DNA from: Sphaerisporangium fuscum | GTDB taxonomy: Bacteria; Actinomycetota; Actinomycetes; Streptosporangiales; Streptosporangiaceae | Reading direction: 5' to 3' | NCBI RefSeq assembly: GCF_018531465.1 | Contig: NZ_JAHDTF010000026.1 | Span: 62,001-126,000 of the forward strand | DNA length: 64,000 nucleotides | In this document: positions 25,849 through 34,685 of the stretch, piece after piece | Layout of the letters: every line of letters starts with the position of its first letter | Position numbering within the stretch: position 1 is the first letter of the stretch | Notes under the pieces: generated by a model | The model's input: only the letters and a program-made list of their open reading frames with translations | What the model was told of the DNA's origin: nothing | Databases searched by the model: none | Translations under genes and position numbers: made by a program

Positions 25849-26829
25849 GTGAGCCGGATCGAGACCGTCCGCGGACCCGTCGACAGCGCCGACCTCGGGG
25901 TGACGCTGATGCACGAGCACATCTTCGTGCTCACGACCGAGATGCGGGAGAACTACCCGTCCGAGTGGGGCTCGGAGGAGGAGCGCGTCTCGGACGCCGT
26001 CGCGAAGCTCCAGGCGGCGTACGACGCGGGCGTCCGGACGATCGTCGACCCGACGGTGGCCGGGCTCGGCCGCTACATCCCCCGCATCCAGCGGGTCGCC
26101 GAGCGGCTGCCGCTCAACATCGTGGTCGCCACCGGGCTCTACACCTACAACGACCTCCCGTTCTTCTTCCACCACCGCGGGCCCGCGCTCAACGACCTGC
26201 TCGGCACCGAGCTCCCGGACCCCATGGTCGAGATGTTCGTCGGCGACATCCGCGACGGCATCGCCGGCACCGGCGTCAGGGCGGGCATGCTGAAGTGCGC
26301 CATCGACCGGCAAGGGCCGACGCCCGGCGTCGAACGGGTGATGCGCGCGGTCGCGAAGGCGCACCTGGAGACCGGGGTGCCCATCACCGTCCACACGCAC
26401 CCCGCCTCGCGTACCGGCCTGGAGGTCAAGCGGGTGATGTGCGACGAGGAGGGCGTCGAGCCGGGGCGCATCGTGCTCGGCCACAGCGGCGACACCGGCG
26501 ACTGCGACCACCTCGCCGAACTCGCCGACGCCGGCTTCCTGCTCGGCATGGACCGTTTCGGCCTGTACACCGAGGTGCCCTTCGAGGCCCGCGCCGAGAC
26601 CCTGATCGAGATGGCACGCCGCGGGTACGCCGAGCGGATGGTGCTGTCGCAGGACGCGTCCTGCTACATCGACTGGATCGACCCGGACGTCATGGCGTTC
26701 CTGCCCCAGTGGCACTACACCCACCTGTTCGAGGAGGTCGTGCCCTACGTGCTGGAGCGCGGTGTCACGCGGAAACAGGTCGACAGGATGCTCGTCGACG
26801 TGCCGCGTCTGTTCTTCGAAGGCGGCTGA
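25849..26829 (+). CDS. Phosphotriesterase-family hydrolase
   Basis: A 326-residue protein. GTG 25849 follows GGGAGGAG and is preferred over the upstream in-frame start. It is an amidohydrolase barrel: metal ligands HEH (residues 22 and 24, in TLMHEHIF), the lysine that would be carboxylated in GMLKCAID (near 148), histidines in VHTHPAS and LGHSGDTGD, and the final Asp in LSQDASC. Members hydrolyse lactones (PLL type), phosphotriesters or unknown esters. The short loops and the lack of signal peptide fit a cytosolic PLL-like or Php-like protein. It stands alone with its own ribosome-binding site. Confidence 0.9.
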   Translation: MSRIETVRGPVDSADLGVTLMHEHIFVLTTEMRENYPSEWGSEEERVSDAVAKLQAAYDAGVRTIVDPTVAGLGRYIPRIQRVAERLPLNIVVATGLYTYNDLPFFFHHRGPALNDLLGTELPDPMVEMFVGDIRDGIAGTGVRAGMLKCAIDRQGPTPGVERVMRAVAKAHLETGVPITVHTHPASRTGLEVKRVMCDEEGVEPGRIVLGHSGDTGDCDHLAELADAGFLLGMDRFGLYTEVPFEARAETLIEMARRGYAERMVLSQDASCYIDWIDPDVMAFLPQWHYTHLFEEVVPYVLERGVTRKQVDRMLVDVPRLFFEGG

Positions 26830-26856
26830 GACCGTCAGCCGGCGGCGTCGTCTCCG

Positions 26857-27747
26857 TCATTCGTGTTCGGCGCAGAGGCAGCCGACGCCCTTCTCGATCC
26901 ACTCCTGGCCGGCCCAGTCCGGATGCCGTGCGAGCATCACGGCCTTCACCTCTTCGGCGATCGTCCGCTCGCTCATGGCCGAGTCGCGGCGGATCCAGGT
27001 CTCGTCGCGCAGTGACTCCAGGTAGGCGGCCACGTCCGCCAGCAGCCGCGGTCCTCCCACGTCACCGTGCCCCGGTACGACCACGCGCGGGCTCTGCGCG
27101 GCCAGCCGCCGCATCACGGCCAGCCAGCGGACGCCGGACACGTCGGTGTCGTGCGGCGGGAACCACGGGAAGATCGCGAACTGGCCGGCCTCCACGAGGT
27201 CGCCGGTGAACATGACGTCGGCGTCCGGGACGGTGACGACCTGATCGCCCCTGCTGTGCGCCCGGCCGGTGGCCCGCAACCGCACGACCCGGCCGCCCAG
27301 GTCCAGGTCGTGCTCCTGGTCGTAGACGAGGTCGGGGCTCGCCGGCCGGACGCCCTGGAGCCGGCGCGCGACCGGCTCGCCGAGCTCCTTGAACATCTCG
27401 AGGTAGCCGGGGCCCTTCACCTTCAGGTCCTCGGCCTGCGCCCTGTTGACGAGGAACGTCGCCTCTCCGCCGAACACCTGGGCGCCGAACGCGTGCTCGG
27501 GATGGAAATGCGTCGTGGTCAGGTACAGCTTGCGTCCTTTGGCGAACTCGGCCGCGAACCGCAGCACGGTCTCGGCGTTCTCCACTCCCAGGCCGGTGTC
27601 GACCACCAGCACGGAATGCGCACCGCCGATCACCCCGATGTTCGGCACCAGCTGCACCCGCCGGTTCGGGATCACCACCAGATCGCGGGCGAGCTCCCGC
27701 GCGTCGGTGACCCGCACAACGGGATCGGGCATCACCTGTTCGGACAT
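26857..27747 (-). CDS. Metallo-beta-lactamase-fold hydrolase
   Basis: A 296-residue protein in a family distinct from the one at 24.9 kb. The metal motif is THFHPEHAFGA (near 80-90), where the usual HxHxDH has Glu in place of Asp. Other ligands are in ATGRAHSRGDQ, FTGDLVEAGQ and VVPGHGDVG. SoxH/quinoprotein relatives share this layout. It is 27 bp from the end of the convergent phosphotriesterase gene and divergent from a LysR gene, its likely regulator. The substrate is unknown, and the Asp-to-Glu change may alter metal binding. Confidence 0.85.
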   Translation of the reverse strand: MSEQVMPDPVVRVTDARELARDLVVIPNRRVQLVPNIGVIGGAHSVLVVDTGLGVENAETVLRFAAEFAKGRKLYLTTTHFHPEHAFGAQVFGGEATFLVNRAQAEDLKVKGPGYLEMFKELGEPVARRLQGVRPASPDLVYDQEHDLDLGGRVVRLRATGRAHSRGDQVVTVPDADVMFTGDLVEAGQFAIFPWFPPHDTDVSGVRWLAVMRRLAAQSPRVVVPGHGDVGGPRLLADVAAYLESLRDETWIRRDSAMSERTIAEEVKAVMLARHPDWAGQEWIEKGVGCLCAEHE

Positions 27748-27951
27748 GTCAGCTCCTCGGAAATCGGTTCGGTCGCCGCCGCGGGCCGTGCACGGCGTTC
27801 CGTGCCGGGCGGCACCGGGCCCAGGTCCCGCGCGTCACCCAGGAGGCGGCCTTGCGGGGGATCCGGTCGCCGACCAGTCCATCGCGTGATCGCGCGGGGC
27901 GTCCAACACCGGTTCCGCACGCCCGATGCCGTGCCGGTATCGTCGCTGCTG

Positions 27952-28830
27952 ATGGACCTCCGCGTGCTGCGCTACTTCGTGGCCGTCGCCGACGAACTCC
28001 ACTTCGGCCGCGCCGCCGCGCGCCTGCACATGACCCAGCCGCCGCTCAGCCGGGCCATCAAGCAGCTGGAGAGCGACCTCGGCACCGTCCTGCTGCGCAG
28101 GTCGCCCACCGGCGTCACACTCACGCCCGCCGGAACGGCGCTGTACGGCGAAGCGCGCACCCTCCTCCAGCAGGCCGACCAGGCGCGGGCCCGGGTCGCC
28201 GCCGCGGCCGGCACCGCCACGATCACCATCGGCACGCTCGCCGACAGCGCCGAGCAGGCCGGGGGCGGACTGGTCGCCGCCTACCGGCGACGGCACCCCG
28301 GCGTGGAGGTCCGGGTCCGTGAGTTCGACTTCACCGACCCGACCTGCGGGCTGCGGGCCGGGCTGGTCGACGTCGCCCTCACCCGCGCGCCGTTCGACGA
28401 CGGCGGGCTCGCCACGCACGTCCTGCGCTCGGACCCCGTCGGGGTGGTCCTGCGCGCCGACGACCCGCTCGCCCACCGCGACGCCCTGCGCCTGCACGAA
28501 CTCGCCGGACGCCGCTGGTTCCGGCTGCCGGAGGAGGCCGACCCGCTCTGGCGGGCCTACTGGAACGCCACCACGCCCACCGGCCCGCATCGCGAAGGTC
28601 CCGTGGTGCGAACCGTCCACGAATGCCTCCAGGCGGTCCTGTGGAACGGCACCGTCGGGCTCACGTCGCTGGCCCACGCCCTTCCCGACGGTCTCACCAT
28701 CGTCCCTCTGCTCGACATGCCGCCCAGCCGCCTGGTGGTCGCCTGGAACAGCGCGGACTCCAGCCCGCTCGTCCGCTCGTTCACGCGGATCGCCACCGCC
28801 GTCCACCGCCCCGCCGGCGCGGCCCCCTGA
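27952..28830 (+). CDS. LysR-family transcriptional regulator
   Basis: A 292-residue protein from ATG 27952, which gives the standard N-terminus MDLRVLRYFVAVADELHFGR. The winged HTH has RAAARLHMTQPPLSRAIKQL (residues 20-39). The effector-binding domain follows from about 90. It is divergent from the MBL-fold hydrolase gene, with a 204-bp gap, and convergent with the SDR gene. It probably controls the hydrolase. I saw no convincing T-N11-A site in the gap. Confidence 0.92.
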   Translation: MDLRVLRYFVAVADELHFGRAAARLHMTQPPLSRAIKQLESDLGTVLLRRSPTGVTLTPAGTALYGEARTLLQQADQARARVAAAAGTATITIGTLADSAEQAGGGLVAAYRRRHPGVEVRVREFDFTDPTCGLRAGLVDVALTRAPFDDGGLATHVLRSDPVGVVLRADDPLAHRDALRLHELAGRRWFRLPEEADPLWRAYWNATTPTGPHREGPVVRTVHECLQAVLWNGTVGLTSLAHALPDGLTIVPLLDMPPSRLVVAWNSADSSPLVRSFTRIATAVHRPAGAAP

Positions 28831-28849
28831 TGTCCGGAGCTGCGGCCGG

Positions 28850-29761
28850 TCAGTTCGAAGAGCGCACGCCCGTGCGTTCTTCGGTGATCCGCCACAGGTC
28901 GGCGGCCAGGCGGAGATCGGCGGCCGGGCCGCGGTGGGCGGCCAGTTCGACGCGCGTGCGGTTCCTGGGGCCGGTCGGGCCGATGAAGGCGTCGGTGGGG
29001 GCGCCCGGGGCGGTGGCCGCGTACAGCAGGGGCAGCACGGCCTGATCGACGGGGCGTGCGTAGCGGAGGGCCATCGCCCACACGACCAGCCGTTCCATTC
29101 CCCGCGGGTCGGCGTTCATCGGCGTCCGCGCCATGCCGGGGTGCGCGACGAGGCTGCGGACCGGGGAGCCGGTGGTGCGCAGGCGCCGGTCGAGTTCGCG
29201 GCCGAACAGGGTCGCGGCGAGCTTGGAGCGGGTGTAGGCGACCGGCGGAGAGTACCTGCGCTCTCCGTCGAGGTCGTCGAGGTCGAGGGTGACGCGGAAG
29301 AGGTCGTAGACGAACGAGGACACCGTCACCACCCGCGGATCGGCGCCTGCGGCGAGGGTGTCCAGCAGCCGCAGGGTGAGGGCGAACGGGCCCAGGTGGT
29401 TGGTGGCCATCTGGCTCTCGTAGCCCTGGGGGCTCAGCTCACGCGGCCCGCCGGAGATGCCCGCGTTGTTGATCAGTACGTCCACCGGCCGGTCCAGCTC
29501 GTCGGCGAAGCGGGCGATCGCGTCCAGGTCCAGAAGGTTCAGCGGGCGTACCTCCACCTCGGCCTTGGGCGTGCCGGCCAGGACGGCCTCGCGGAGCCGG
29601 GCGCCGCGCGCCGCGTCGCGGACGGTCGCGATCACGCGTGCGTGGCGTGCCGCCAGGTGGCGGGTGAGCGCGGCGCCGAGGCCGCCGGCCGCGCCGGTGA
29701 CCAGAAAGGTGCGTCCGGTCAGGTCGGGCATCTGGTCGGCGGTCCAGTCGAGTGCGGGCAT
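28850..29761 (-). CDS. Short-chain dehydrogenase/reductase
   Basis: A 303-residue protein. The ATG at 29761 follows GGGAGGAAG; the longer form would start inside the operator. The NAD(P) motif is TGAAGGLGAAL (near 20), NNAGISG follows at about 95, and the catalytic Ser and YTRSK (near 170) are present. Length and sequence fit the retinol-dehydrogenase/WWOX-like SDR group. It is divergent from a TetR gene, with two copies of one palindrome between them, so it is a likely TetR target. The substrate cannot be read from the sequence. Confidence 0.9.
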   Translation of the reverse strand: MPALDWTADQMPDLTGRTFLVTGAAGGLGAALTRHLAARHARVIATVRDAARGARLREAVLAGTPKAEVEVRPLNLLDLDAIARFADELDRPVDVLINNAGISGGPRELSPQGYESQMATNHLGPFALTLRLLDTLAAGADPRVVTVSSFVYDLFRVTLDLDDLDGERRYSPPVAYTRSKLAATLFGRELDRRLRTTGSPVRSLVAHPGMARTPMNADPRGMERLVVWAMALRYARPVDQAVLPLLYAATAPGAPTDAFIGPTGPRNRTRVELAAHRGPAADLRLAADLWRITEERTGVRSSN

Positions 29762-29781
29762 GACGACTTCCTCCCGTATAA

Positions 29782-29835
29782 GTGGATGCCTCATCCACAT
29801 GCCGGCCTACGCTAGCACAAATGGATGAGGCATCC
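29782..29835. promoter_or_regulatory. Two TetR-type operators between divergent genes
   Basis: GTGGATGCCTCATCCAC (29782-29798) is a 17-bp palindrome with 7-bp arms. A second copy in inverted form, TGGATGAGGCATCC (29822-29835), lies 24 bp further on. They flank the promoter region of the SDR gene and the TetR gene, so the TetR protein probably represses both. Confidence 0.8.
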
Positions 29836-29857
29836 GGATATCGGTAGGATGGCCGGC

Positions 29858-30421
29858 ATGGCGCAGGGGAGGCTCAGGGCGGACGCGACGCGTAACCGCG
29901 GCAAGCTGCTGGAGGTGGCCCGCCGTCATCTCGCGGCCGGCGACGACCTGCAGATGAACGTGATCGCCCGCGAGGCGGGCGTCGGCGTCGCCACCGCCTA
30001 CCGGCGCTTCCCCACCACGCAGGCCCTCGTCGAGGCCATCGCCGAGGACGGCCTCGCCCTGCTGCTGCGTCACATCGAGGAGGCGGCCGAGGCGGCCGAC
30101 GCGCAGGCCGGTCTGGCCGCGGCGATGCGCGTCACGCTGACCCTCCAGCGCGAATGCCTGGGGCTGTCCGACGTCCTGGCCTGCCCGGCGGCCGAACTGC
30201 CCGAGGTCGCCGCTCTCAAGATCGCCCTGGAGCGGGCCGTCGACCGTCTGCTGGACCGGGCGCGAACCGAGGGCGTCGTGCGCCCCGGCCTCACCGCCGA
30301 CGACCTGCGTCGCCTGCTGTGCGGGATCGACCACGCCATCCGCTCGAACCCGGCACCCCCCGACATGACCGAGCAGTACCTGAACATACTCGTGCAGGGG
30401 ATCCGCCCCGCCGCGTCGTGA
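29858..30421 (+). CDS. TetR-family regulator
   Basis: A 187-residue protein, taken from ATG 29858 (an ATG three codons upstream is possible). The HTH is at about residues 10-50 (LLEVARRHLAAGDDLQMNVI, then GVGVATAYRRFP), with the C-terminal ligand-binding helices after it. It lies 97 bp from the SDR gene, divergent, with the duplicated palindrome between them. It probably represses itself and the SDR gene and is released by a small hydrophobic ligand or substrate of the SDR. Confidence 0.92.
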   Translation: MAQGRLRADATRNRGKLLEVARRHLAAGDDLQMNVIAREAGVGVATAYRRFPTTQALVEAIAEDGLALLLRHIEEAAEAADAQAGLAAAMRVTLTLQRECLGLSDVLACPAAELPEVAALKIALERAVDRLLDRARTEGVVRPGLTADDLRRLLCGIDHAIRSNPAPPDMTEQYLNILVQGIRPAAS

Positions 30422-30518
30422 CCGGCGCCGACGCCACGCCCGGACGAAGGGAAGATGAATTCTCCGTGAGAGGCGTCGCGGCGTGGTTAGGACCGGGCCT
30501 GAGGGTCAGGGATGCCGT

Positions 30519-31673
30519 ATGGACACGAACACCGTGTTACTCGCCGTCGTCGTCGCCACGGCCCTGGCCTTCGACTTCACCAACGGCTTCCACGACACCG
30601 CCAACGCCATGGCGACCTCCATCGCCACCGGCGCGCTGCCGCCCAGGGCCGCGGTCGCGCTGTCCGCGGCGCTGAACTTCGCCGGGGCGTTCCTGTCGCT
30701 GAAGGTGGCCGCCACCGTCGCGACCGGCATCGTCGACACCGGCGCCATCACGCTCACCGTGGTCTTCGCCGGTCTCGTCGGCGGGCTGGCGTGGAACCTG
30801 CTGACCTGGTACTTCGGCATCCCGTCCAGTTCCTCGCACGCCCTGATCGGCGGGGTGGCCGGGGCCACGCTCATCGCCGCGGGCGCCTCGGCCGTCAAGG
30901 GCGCCGCGATCGTGTCCAAGGTGCTGATCCCGGCGGTGCTGGCGCCGCTGGCCGCGATCCTCGTGGCGACCGTCGGGACGTTCCTGGTCTACGTCCTGAC
31001 CAGGAACGTCCCCGAGGGGACCCGCGTGCGCGGCTTCAGGTACGGGCAGATCGGCTCGGCCTCGCTCGTGTCGCTCGCGCACGGGACCAACGACGCGCAG
31101 AAGACGATGGGCGTCATCACACTGGCCCTGATCGCCGCGGGTGTGATCGGCAAGGACACCGGCACGCCATGGTGGGTGATCGCGGCCAGCGCCACCGCCA
31201 TCGCGCTCGGCACCTACATCGGCGGCTGGCGGGTCATCCGTACTCTCGGCAAGGGCCTGACCGAGATCGAGACGCCCCAGGGCTTCGCGGCCGAGAGCTC
31301 CTCGGCCGCGGTGGTGTTCGCCTCGTCGCACTTCGGATTCCCGCTGTCCACCACGCACGTGTGCACCGGCTCGGTGATCGGCGCGGGGCTCGGCAAGCGG
31401 CTGGCCGAGGTCCGCTGGAACGTGGCCGCCCGCATGGTCGCCGCGTGGCTGGTCACCCTCCCGGCGGCGGCCGCGGTCGGCGCGCTGGCGTGGGCCGGGG
31501 CGAACGCGCTCGGCGGCGCGCTCGGCGTGTCGGTCGTCTTCGCGGTCGCGCTGCTGCTGGCCGCGGCCCTCTACCTCGCCGCCCGCCGTGCCCCCGTCGA
31601 CCCGGGCAACGTCAACGACGAATGGACCGGGCGGGTCGCCCCGGCACCGGCCGTCAGGGAGCAGGTGGCATGA
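30519..31673 (+). CDS. PiT-family inorganic phosphate transporter
   Basis: A 384-residue membrane protein with about ten helices. Start MDTNTVLLAVVVATALAFDF. The two PiT signature repeats are FDFTNGFHDTANA (near residues 18-30) and AHGTNDAQKTMG (near 190), each with the essential GxNDxxx-type asparagine. It couples uptake of phosphate, or metal-phosphate, to protons or sodium. The usual adjacent DUF47/PhoU-like partner is absent. Just after the stop a 12-codon stretch (IIGLGVYVMLAR) looks like the end of a lost small membrane protein. Confidence 0.95.
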   Translation: MDTNTVLLAVVVATALAFDFTNGFHDTANAMATSIATGALPPRAAVALSAALNFAGAFLSLKVAATVATGIVDTGAITLTVVFAGLVGGLAWNLLTWYFGIPSSSSHALIGGVAGATLIAAGASAVKGAAIVSKVLIPAVLAPLAAILVATVGTFLVYVLTRNVPEGTRVRGFRYGQIGSASLVSLAHGTNDAQKTMGVITLALIAAGVIGKDTGTPWWVIAASATAIALGTYIGGWRVIRTLGKGLTEIETPQGFAAESSSAAVVFASSHFGFPLSTTHVCTGSVIGAGLGKRLAEVRWNVAARMVAAWLVTLPAAAAVGALAWAGANALGGALGVSVVFAVALLLAAALYLAARRAPVDPGNVNDEWTGRVAPAPAVREQVA

Positions 31674-31728
31674 ATCGATCATCGGCCTGGGCGTGTACGT
31701 GATGCTCGCCAGGTGACGTCCCCCGCGG

Positions 31729-32979
31729 TCAGGCGGCCGCCTCGTCCTCCTCCATGCGGCGGTAGGCGCGGTCGCGCAGCCGGAGCACCACGGCGGCCAG
31801 CGTGGCGGCGGCCAGGGATCCGGCGAGCACGGCGACCTTCACGTGGGCGAAGCGATCGGCGTCGGCGCCGAACGCCAGCTCCCCGATGAGCAGCGAGACG
31901 GTGAAGCCGATGCCGGCCAGAATCGACAGACCGAGCACGTCGACCCAGCTGAGCCCCGTGTCGAGGCGGGCCCGGGTGAAGCGGGCCACCAGCCACGTGG
32001 CGGCGGTCACGCCGACGGGTTTGCCGGCGATCAGTCCCGCGGCCACGCCGATCGCGACGTGGTCGGACAGCGCCGAGCCGAGCCCGTCCACACCGCCGAG
32101 GGGCACCCCGGCCGACAGGAACGCGAACACCGGCACCGCCACCCCCGCGGAGACGGGACGCCAGCGGTGCTCGAAGTGCTCGGCCACCGCGCCGTCGCCG
32201 CCGCGTCCCGACACCGGCACGACGAGGCCGAGCAGCACGCCGGCGACCGTGGCGTGCACCCCCGAGGCGTGCACGAGCAGCCACACCGCCACGGCGAGGG
32301 GGAGCAGCGCCCACCAGGCACGTACCCCTCGCCGGACCAGCAGGGTGAACACCGCCAGCGGCACCGCGGCCGCGGCCAGCCACACCACCCCCAGGTGCTG
32401 GGTGTAGAACACCGCGATGATCACGATGGCGATCAGGTCGTCGACCACCGCGAGCGTGAGCAGGAACGTGCGGAGCGCCGACGGCAGGTGCCGCCCGATG
32501 ACGGCCAGCACCGCCAGGGCGAAGGCGATGTCGGTGGCCGTCGGCACGGCCCAGCCCTTGACCGCCCCGCCGCCGGCGAAGGCGTCGACCGCCAGGTAGA
32601 CGGCCGCGGGGACGGCCACCCCGCCCACCGCGGCGGCCACGGGGACGGCCGCCCGCCGGAGGTCGCGCAGGTCACCGGCGACGAACTCGCGCTTGAGCTC
32701 CAGCCCGGCCACGAAGAAGAAGACGGCCAGCAGCCCGTCGCCCGCCCACTTCGCGGGCGTCAGGTCCAGGTGCAACGATGCCGGGCCCAGCGGGTGGTCG
32801 CGCAGGGCGACGTAGGCCGAGGCGTACGGCGAGTTGGCCCAGACCATGGCGAGCACCGCGGCGGCGAGAAGGAGCACGCCGCCGATGGTCTCGCTGCGCA
32901 GGATCTCGGCGACCCGGCCGGCCTCGGGCCAGGAGGCACGGCTGAACAGCCGGAAGGCGGGACGAGTGGTGACGCCCAT
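31729..32979 (-). CDS. nhaA: Na+/H+ antiporter NhaA
   Basis: A 416-residue, 12-helix antiporter from ATG 32979. Diagnostic features: TATDIAFALAVLAVIG (helix IV) and the two adjacent aspartates of helix V in VVDDLIAIVIIAVFYT (near 182-183), with the conserved lysine segment GKPVGV in helix X. It exchanges internal sodium for external protons under alkaline or salt stress. The next gene on the same strand, upstream, encodes a DsbA-like thioredoxin; in some bacteria the two are fused, which hints at a functional link. Confidence 0.95.
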   Translation of the reverse strand: MGVTTRPAFRLFSRASWPEAGRVAEILRSETIGGVLLLAAAVLAMVWANSPYASAYVALRDHPLGPASLHLDLTPAKWAGDGLLAVFFFVAGLELKREFVAGDLRDLRRAAVPVAAAVGGVAVPAAVYLAVDAFAGGGAVKGWAVPTATDIAFALAVLAVIGRHLPSALRTFLLTLAVVDDLIAIVIIAVFYTQHLGVVWLAAAAVPLAVFTLLVRRGVRAWWALLPLAVAVWLLVHASGVHATVAGVLLGLVVPVSGRGGDGAVAEHFEHRWRPVSAGVAVPVFAFLSAGVPLGGVDGLGSALSDHVAIGVAAGLIAGKPVGVTAATWLVARFTRARLDTGLSWVDVLGLSILAGIGFTVSLLIGELAFGADADRFAHVKVAVLAGSLAAATLAAVVLRLRDRAYRRMEEDEAAA

Positions 32980-33133
32980 GGGACACCCGTTTTCGTGATC
33001 GGCGAATGGACAGCCGACCAGACTTCCCGGCACCCCTGTCAGACAATCTACCTGAATGTCACGACATCCCCTCAAACCGGTCCGGCGTGAACGCCACGAA
33101 CGTGCCGGGGGAGGCGCGGCAAGGCCGGGAGGC

Positions 33134-33174
33134 CGCCGGCCGGGCGCGGAGAGGACGGCCGCGCCCGGCCGGCG
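33134..33174 (-). terminator. 16-bp perfect hairpin after the DsbA-like gene
   Basis: CGCCGGCCGGGCGCGG pairs perfectly with its complement around a 9-nt loop, 5 bp after the stop of the minus-strand thioredoxin gene. It is a strong terminator and makes NhaA a separate transcript. Confidence 0.85.
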
Positions 33175-33178
33175 TCGA

Positions 33179-33916
33179 TCAGCGGTGGTCCGCCGCCTGC
33201 AGGGCCTCGGTCAGGCCGCCGACGGTGAGGGTCTGCTGGTTGGTCAGCTTGGTGCCGTCGAGGATCAGCGTTGGAGTGCCCTCGATCTCGGCGGGTTTGC
33301 CGAAGGCCGCCTGGGTGCGCTGTTTCACCTGGCCGGCGTACTTCTGCGCGCGGATGCACGACAGGACGGCCGAATCGGTGATCTTCGCCTTGCCCGCGAG
33401 GCTCTCGAGCTGCGGCACGGTGAACGCGATCTTCTCGTCCGGCTGGTCGGCGAACAAGGTGTCGTGGTAGGTCATCCACGACCGGCCGGGCACGCACTGC
33501 GCCGCGGCGGCGGCGCGCACCGAGCCCTCGGGGTTGACGAAGGCGATCGGGTGGTACACGACCTTGACCTTGCCCTTCGCGGCGAAGTCCTTGATCGTGC
33601 CGCCGTTGAGGTGCTCGAACTCCTTGCAGATGGGGCACTGGAAGTCTTCGTAGACCTCGAGCAACGGCTTGGTCACCCCCGGCTGCGCCATGGTGACGGT
33701 GCCGTCGGCCGAGGTGGAGACGGGGGCGAGGCCCCCGGCGAACGTGCTCGGCTTGGCCCTGTTGACCTGCCAGAGGACGCCGCCTGTGATCGCCGCGACC
33801 GCGATGACGACGGCGAGGGCGATGAGCAGGATTCGCCGTCTTCTGTCCTGCTGCGCCTGCCGGAGGCGCTCCTCACGCAACCTCTCGCGGGCCGACTGCC
33901 GAGCCGCCTTGCTCAT
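33179..33916 (-). CDS. Membrane-anchored DsbA-like thiol oxidoreductase
   Basis: A 245-residue protein. Basic N-terminus, one transmembrane helix (about 28-50), then a DsbA/Thioredoxin_4 domain outside the membrane. The active site is FQCPICKEFE (about 92-101, CPIC), and the cis-proline is in IEGTPTLIL (near 212). It would oxidise or shuffle disulfides of exported proteins. Extra cysteines (near 139 and 186) could form a second disulfide. It lies upstream of nhaA on the same strand but is followed by a terminator. Confidence 0.92.
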   Translation of the reverse strand: MSKAARQSARERLREERLRQAQQDRRRRILLIALAVVIAVAAITGGVLWQVNRAKPSTFAGGLAPVSTSADGTVTMAQPGVTKPLLEVYEDFQCPICKEFEHLNGGTIKDFAAKGKVKVVYHPIAFVNPEGSVRAAAAAQCVPGRSWMTYHDTLFADQPDEKIAFTVPQLESLAGKAKITDSAVLSCIRAQKYAGQVKQRTQAAFGKPAEIEGTPTLILDGTKLTNQQTLTVGGLTEALQAADHR

Positions 33917-34066
33917 GGTCCCCGTCCATCCTCAGACAACACCGGATCGAAACTACTGCTCAGAGGCTATGTTGCCCCCTTTCGCTCCGTCACATCGGAG
34001 CCGCGGGAGGACCCGCGTGTCGGGCGAGGCCCGCCCATGCCCTCCGGAGGCGGCGGCGCCCGGATC

Positions 34067-34420
34067 TCAGCCGGCCGCCCGGACCTGGAACTTCTCGTCC
34101 AGGCCGGTGATCTTGAGTACCCGGGCGAGCTGGCCGCGGATGCCGGTGAGAGTGAGCCGCCCGCCCGCGGCCTCGGCCCCGGTGAGCGCCGTGGTGAACA
34201 CGCTCAGCCCGGTGGAGTCGCAGAAGGCGAGCTCCTCGACGTCGACCACCACGTTGGGCGGGACGAACACGCCGGCCGCCTGGGCGAGGCGTTCGCGCAG
34301 GTGAGGAGCGGTGGCGAGGTCGAGCTCGCCGGACACCCGCACGACGACGGCGTCGTCGCCGACCTCGGTGGTCACGGATAGGCCGCCGAACCGGGTGCCG
34401 TTGGGTCGTTCCACTGTCAC
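34067..34420 (-). CDS. STAS-domain anti-sigma factor antagonist
   Basis: A 117-residue protein if started at GTG 34420, which follows AGAGGTGG; starts at 34531-34534 would add a basic 37-residue extension. The STAS fold is clear: VRVSGELDLATAPHLRERLA and the phosphorylatable serine in FCDSTGLSVF (near 65). It would sequester an RsbW-type anti-sigma kinase and release a sigma factor. The RsbW-like ATPase at 14.5 kb is too far away to assume pairing. A stress-linked role fits the neighbourhood. Confidence 0.85.
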   Translation of the reverse strand: MTVERPNGTRFGGLSVTTEVGDDAVVVRVSGELDLATAPHLRERLAQAAGVFVPPNVVVDVEELAFCDSTGLSVFTTALTGAEAAGGRLTLTGIRGQLARVLKITGLDEKFQVRAAG

Positions 34421-34685
34421 GCCACCTCTGCTTGCCGTGCCCGGCCGAGGTGCGGCGCCGCCAGGGGCGGCGTCCCGGCCGGACCTGCCTTCCACCTCGC
34501 GCAGGGTCACGCGAAGCTCTCGTGCGGTCATCATTGCACGACGCCTTGGATACGGACGGGTAAAACCCGATGCCGCGACCGGAAAGCATGGCCCGGGGCG
34601 AGGCCAGGACGGGCGGGACCGGTTGTTTCGACATGCCCGGCGAGGGCACCCGGACAGACGTCCGCACGCGACGAGAGGAGTGAGG

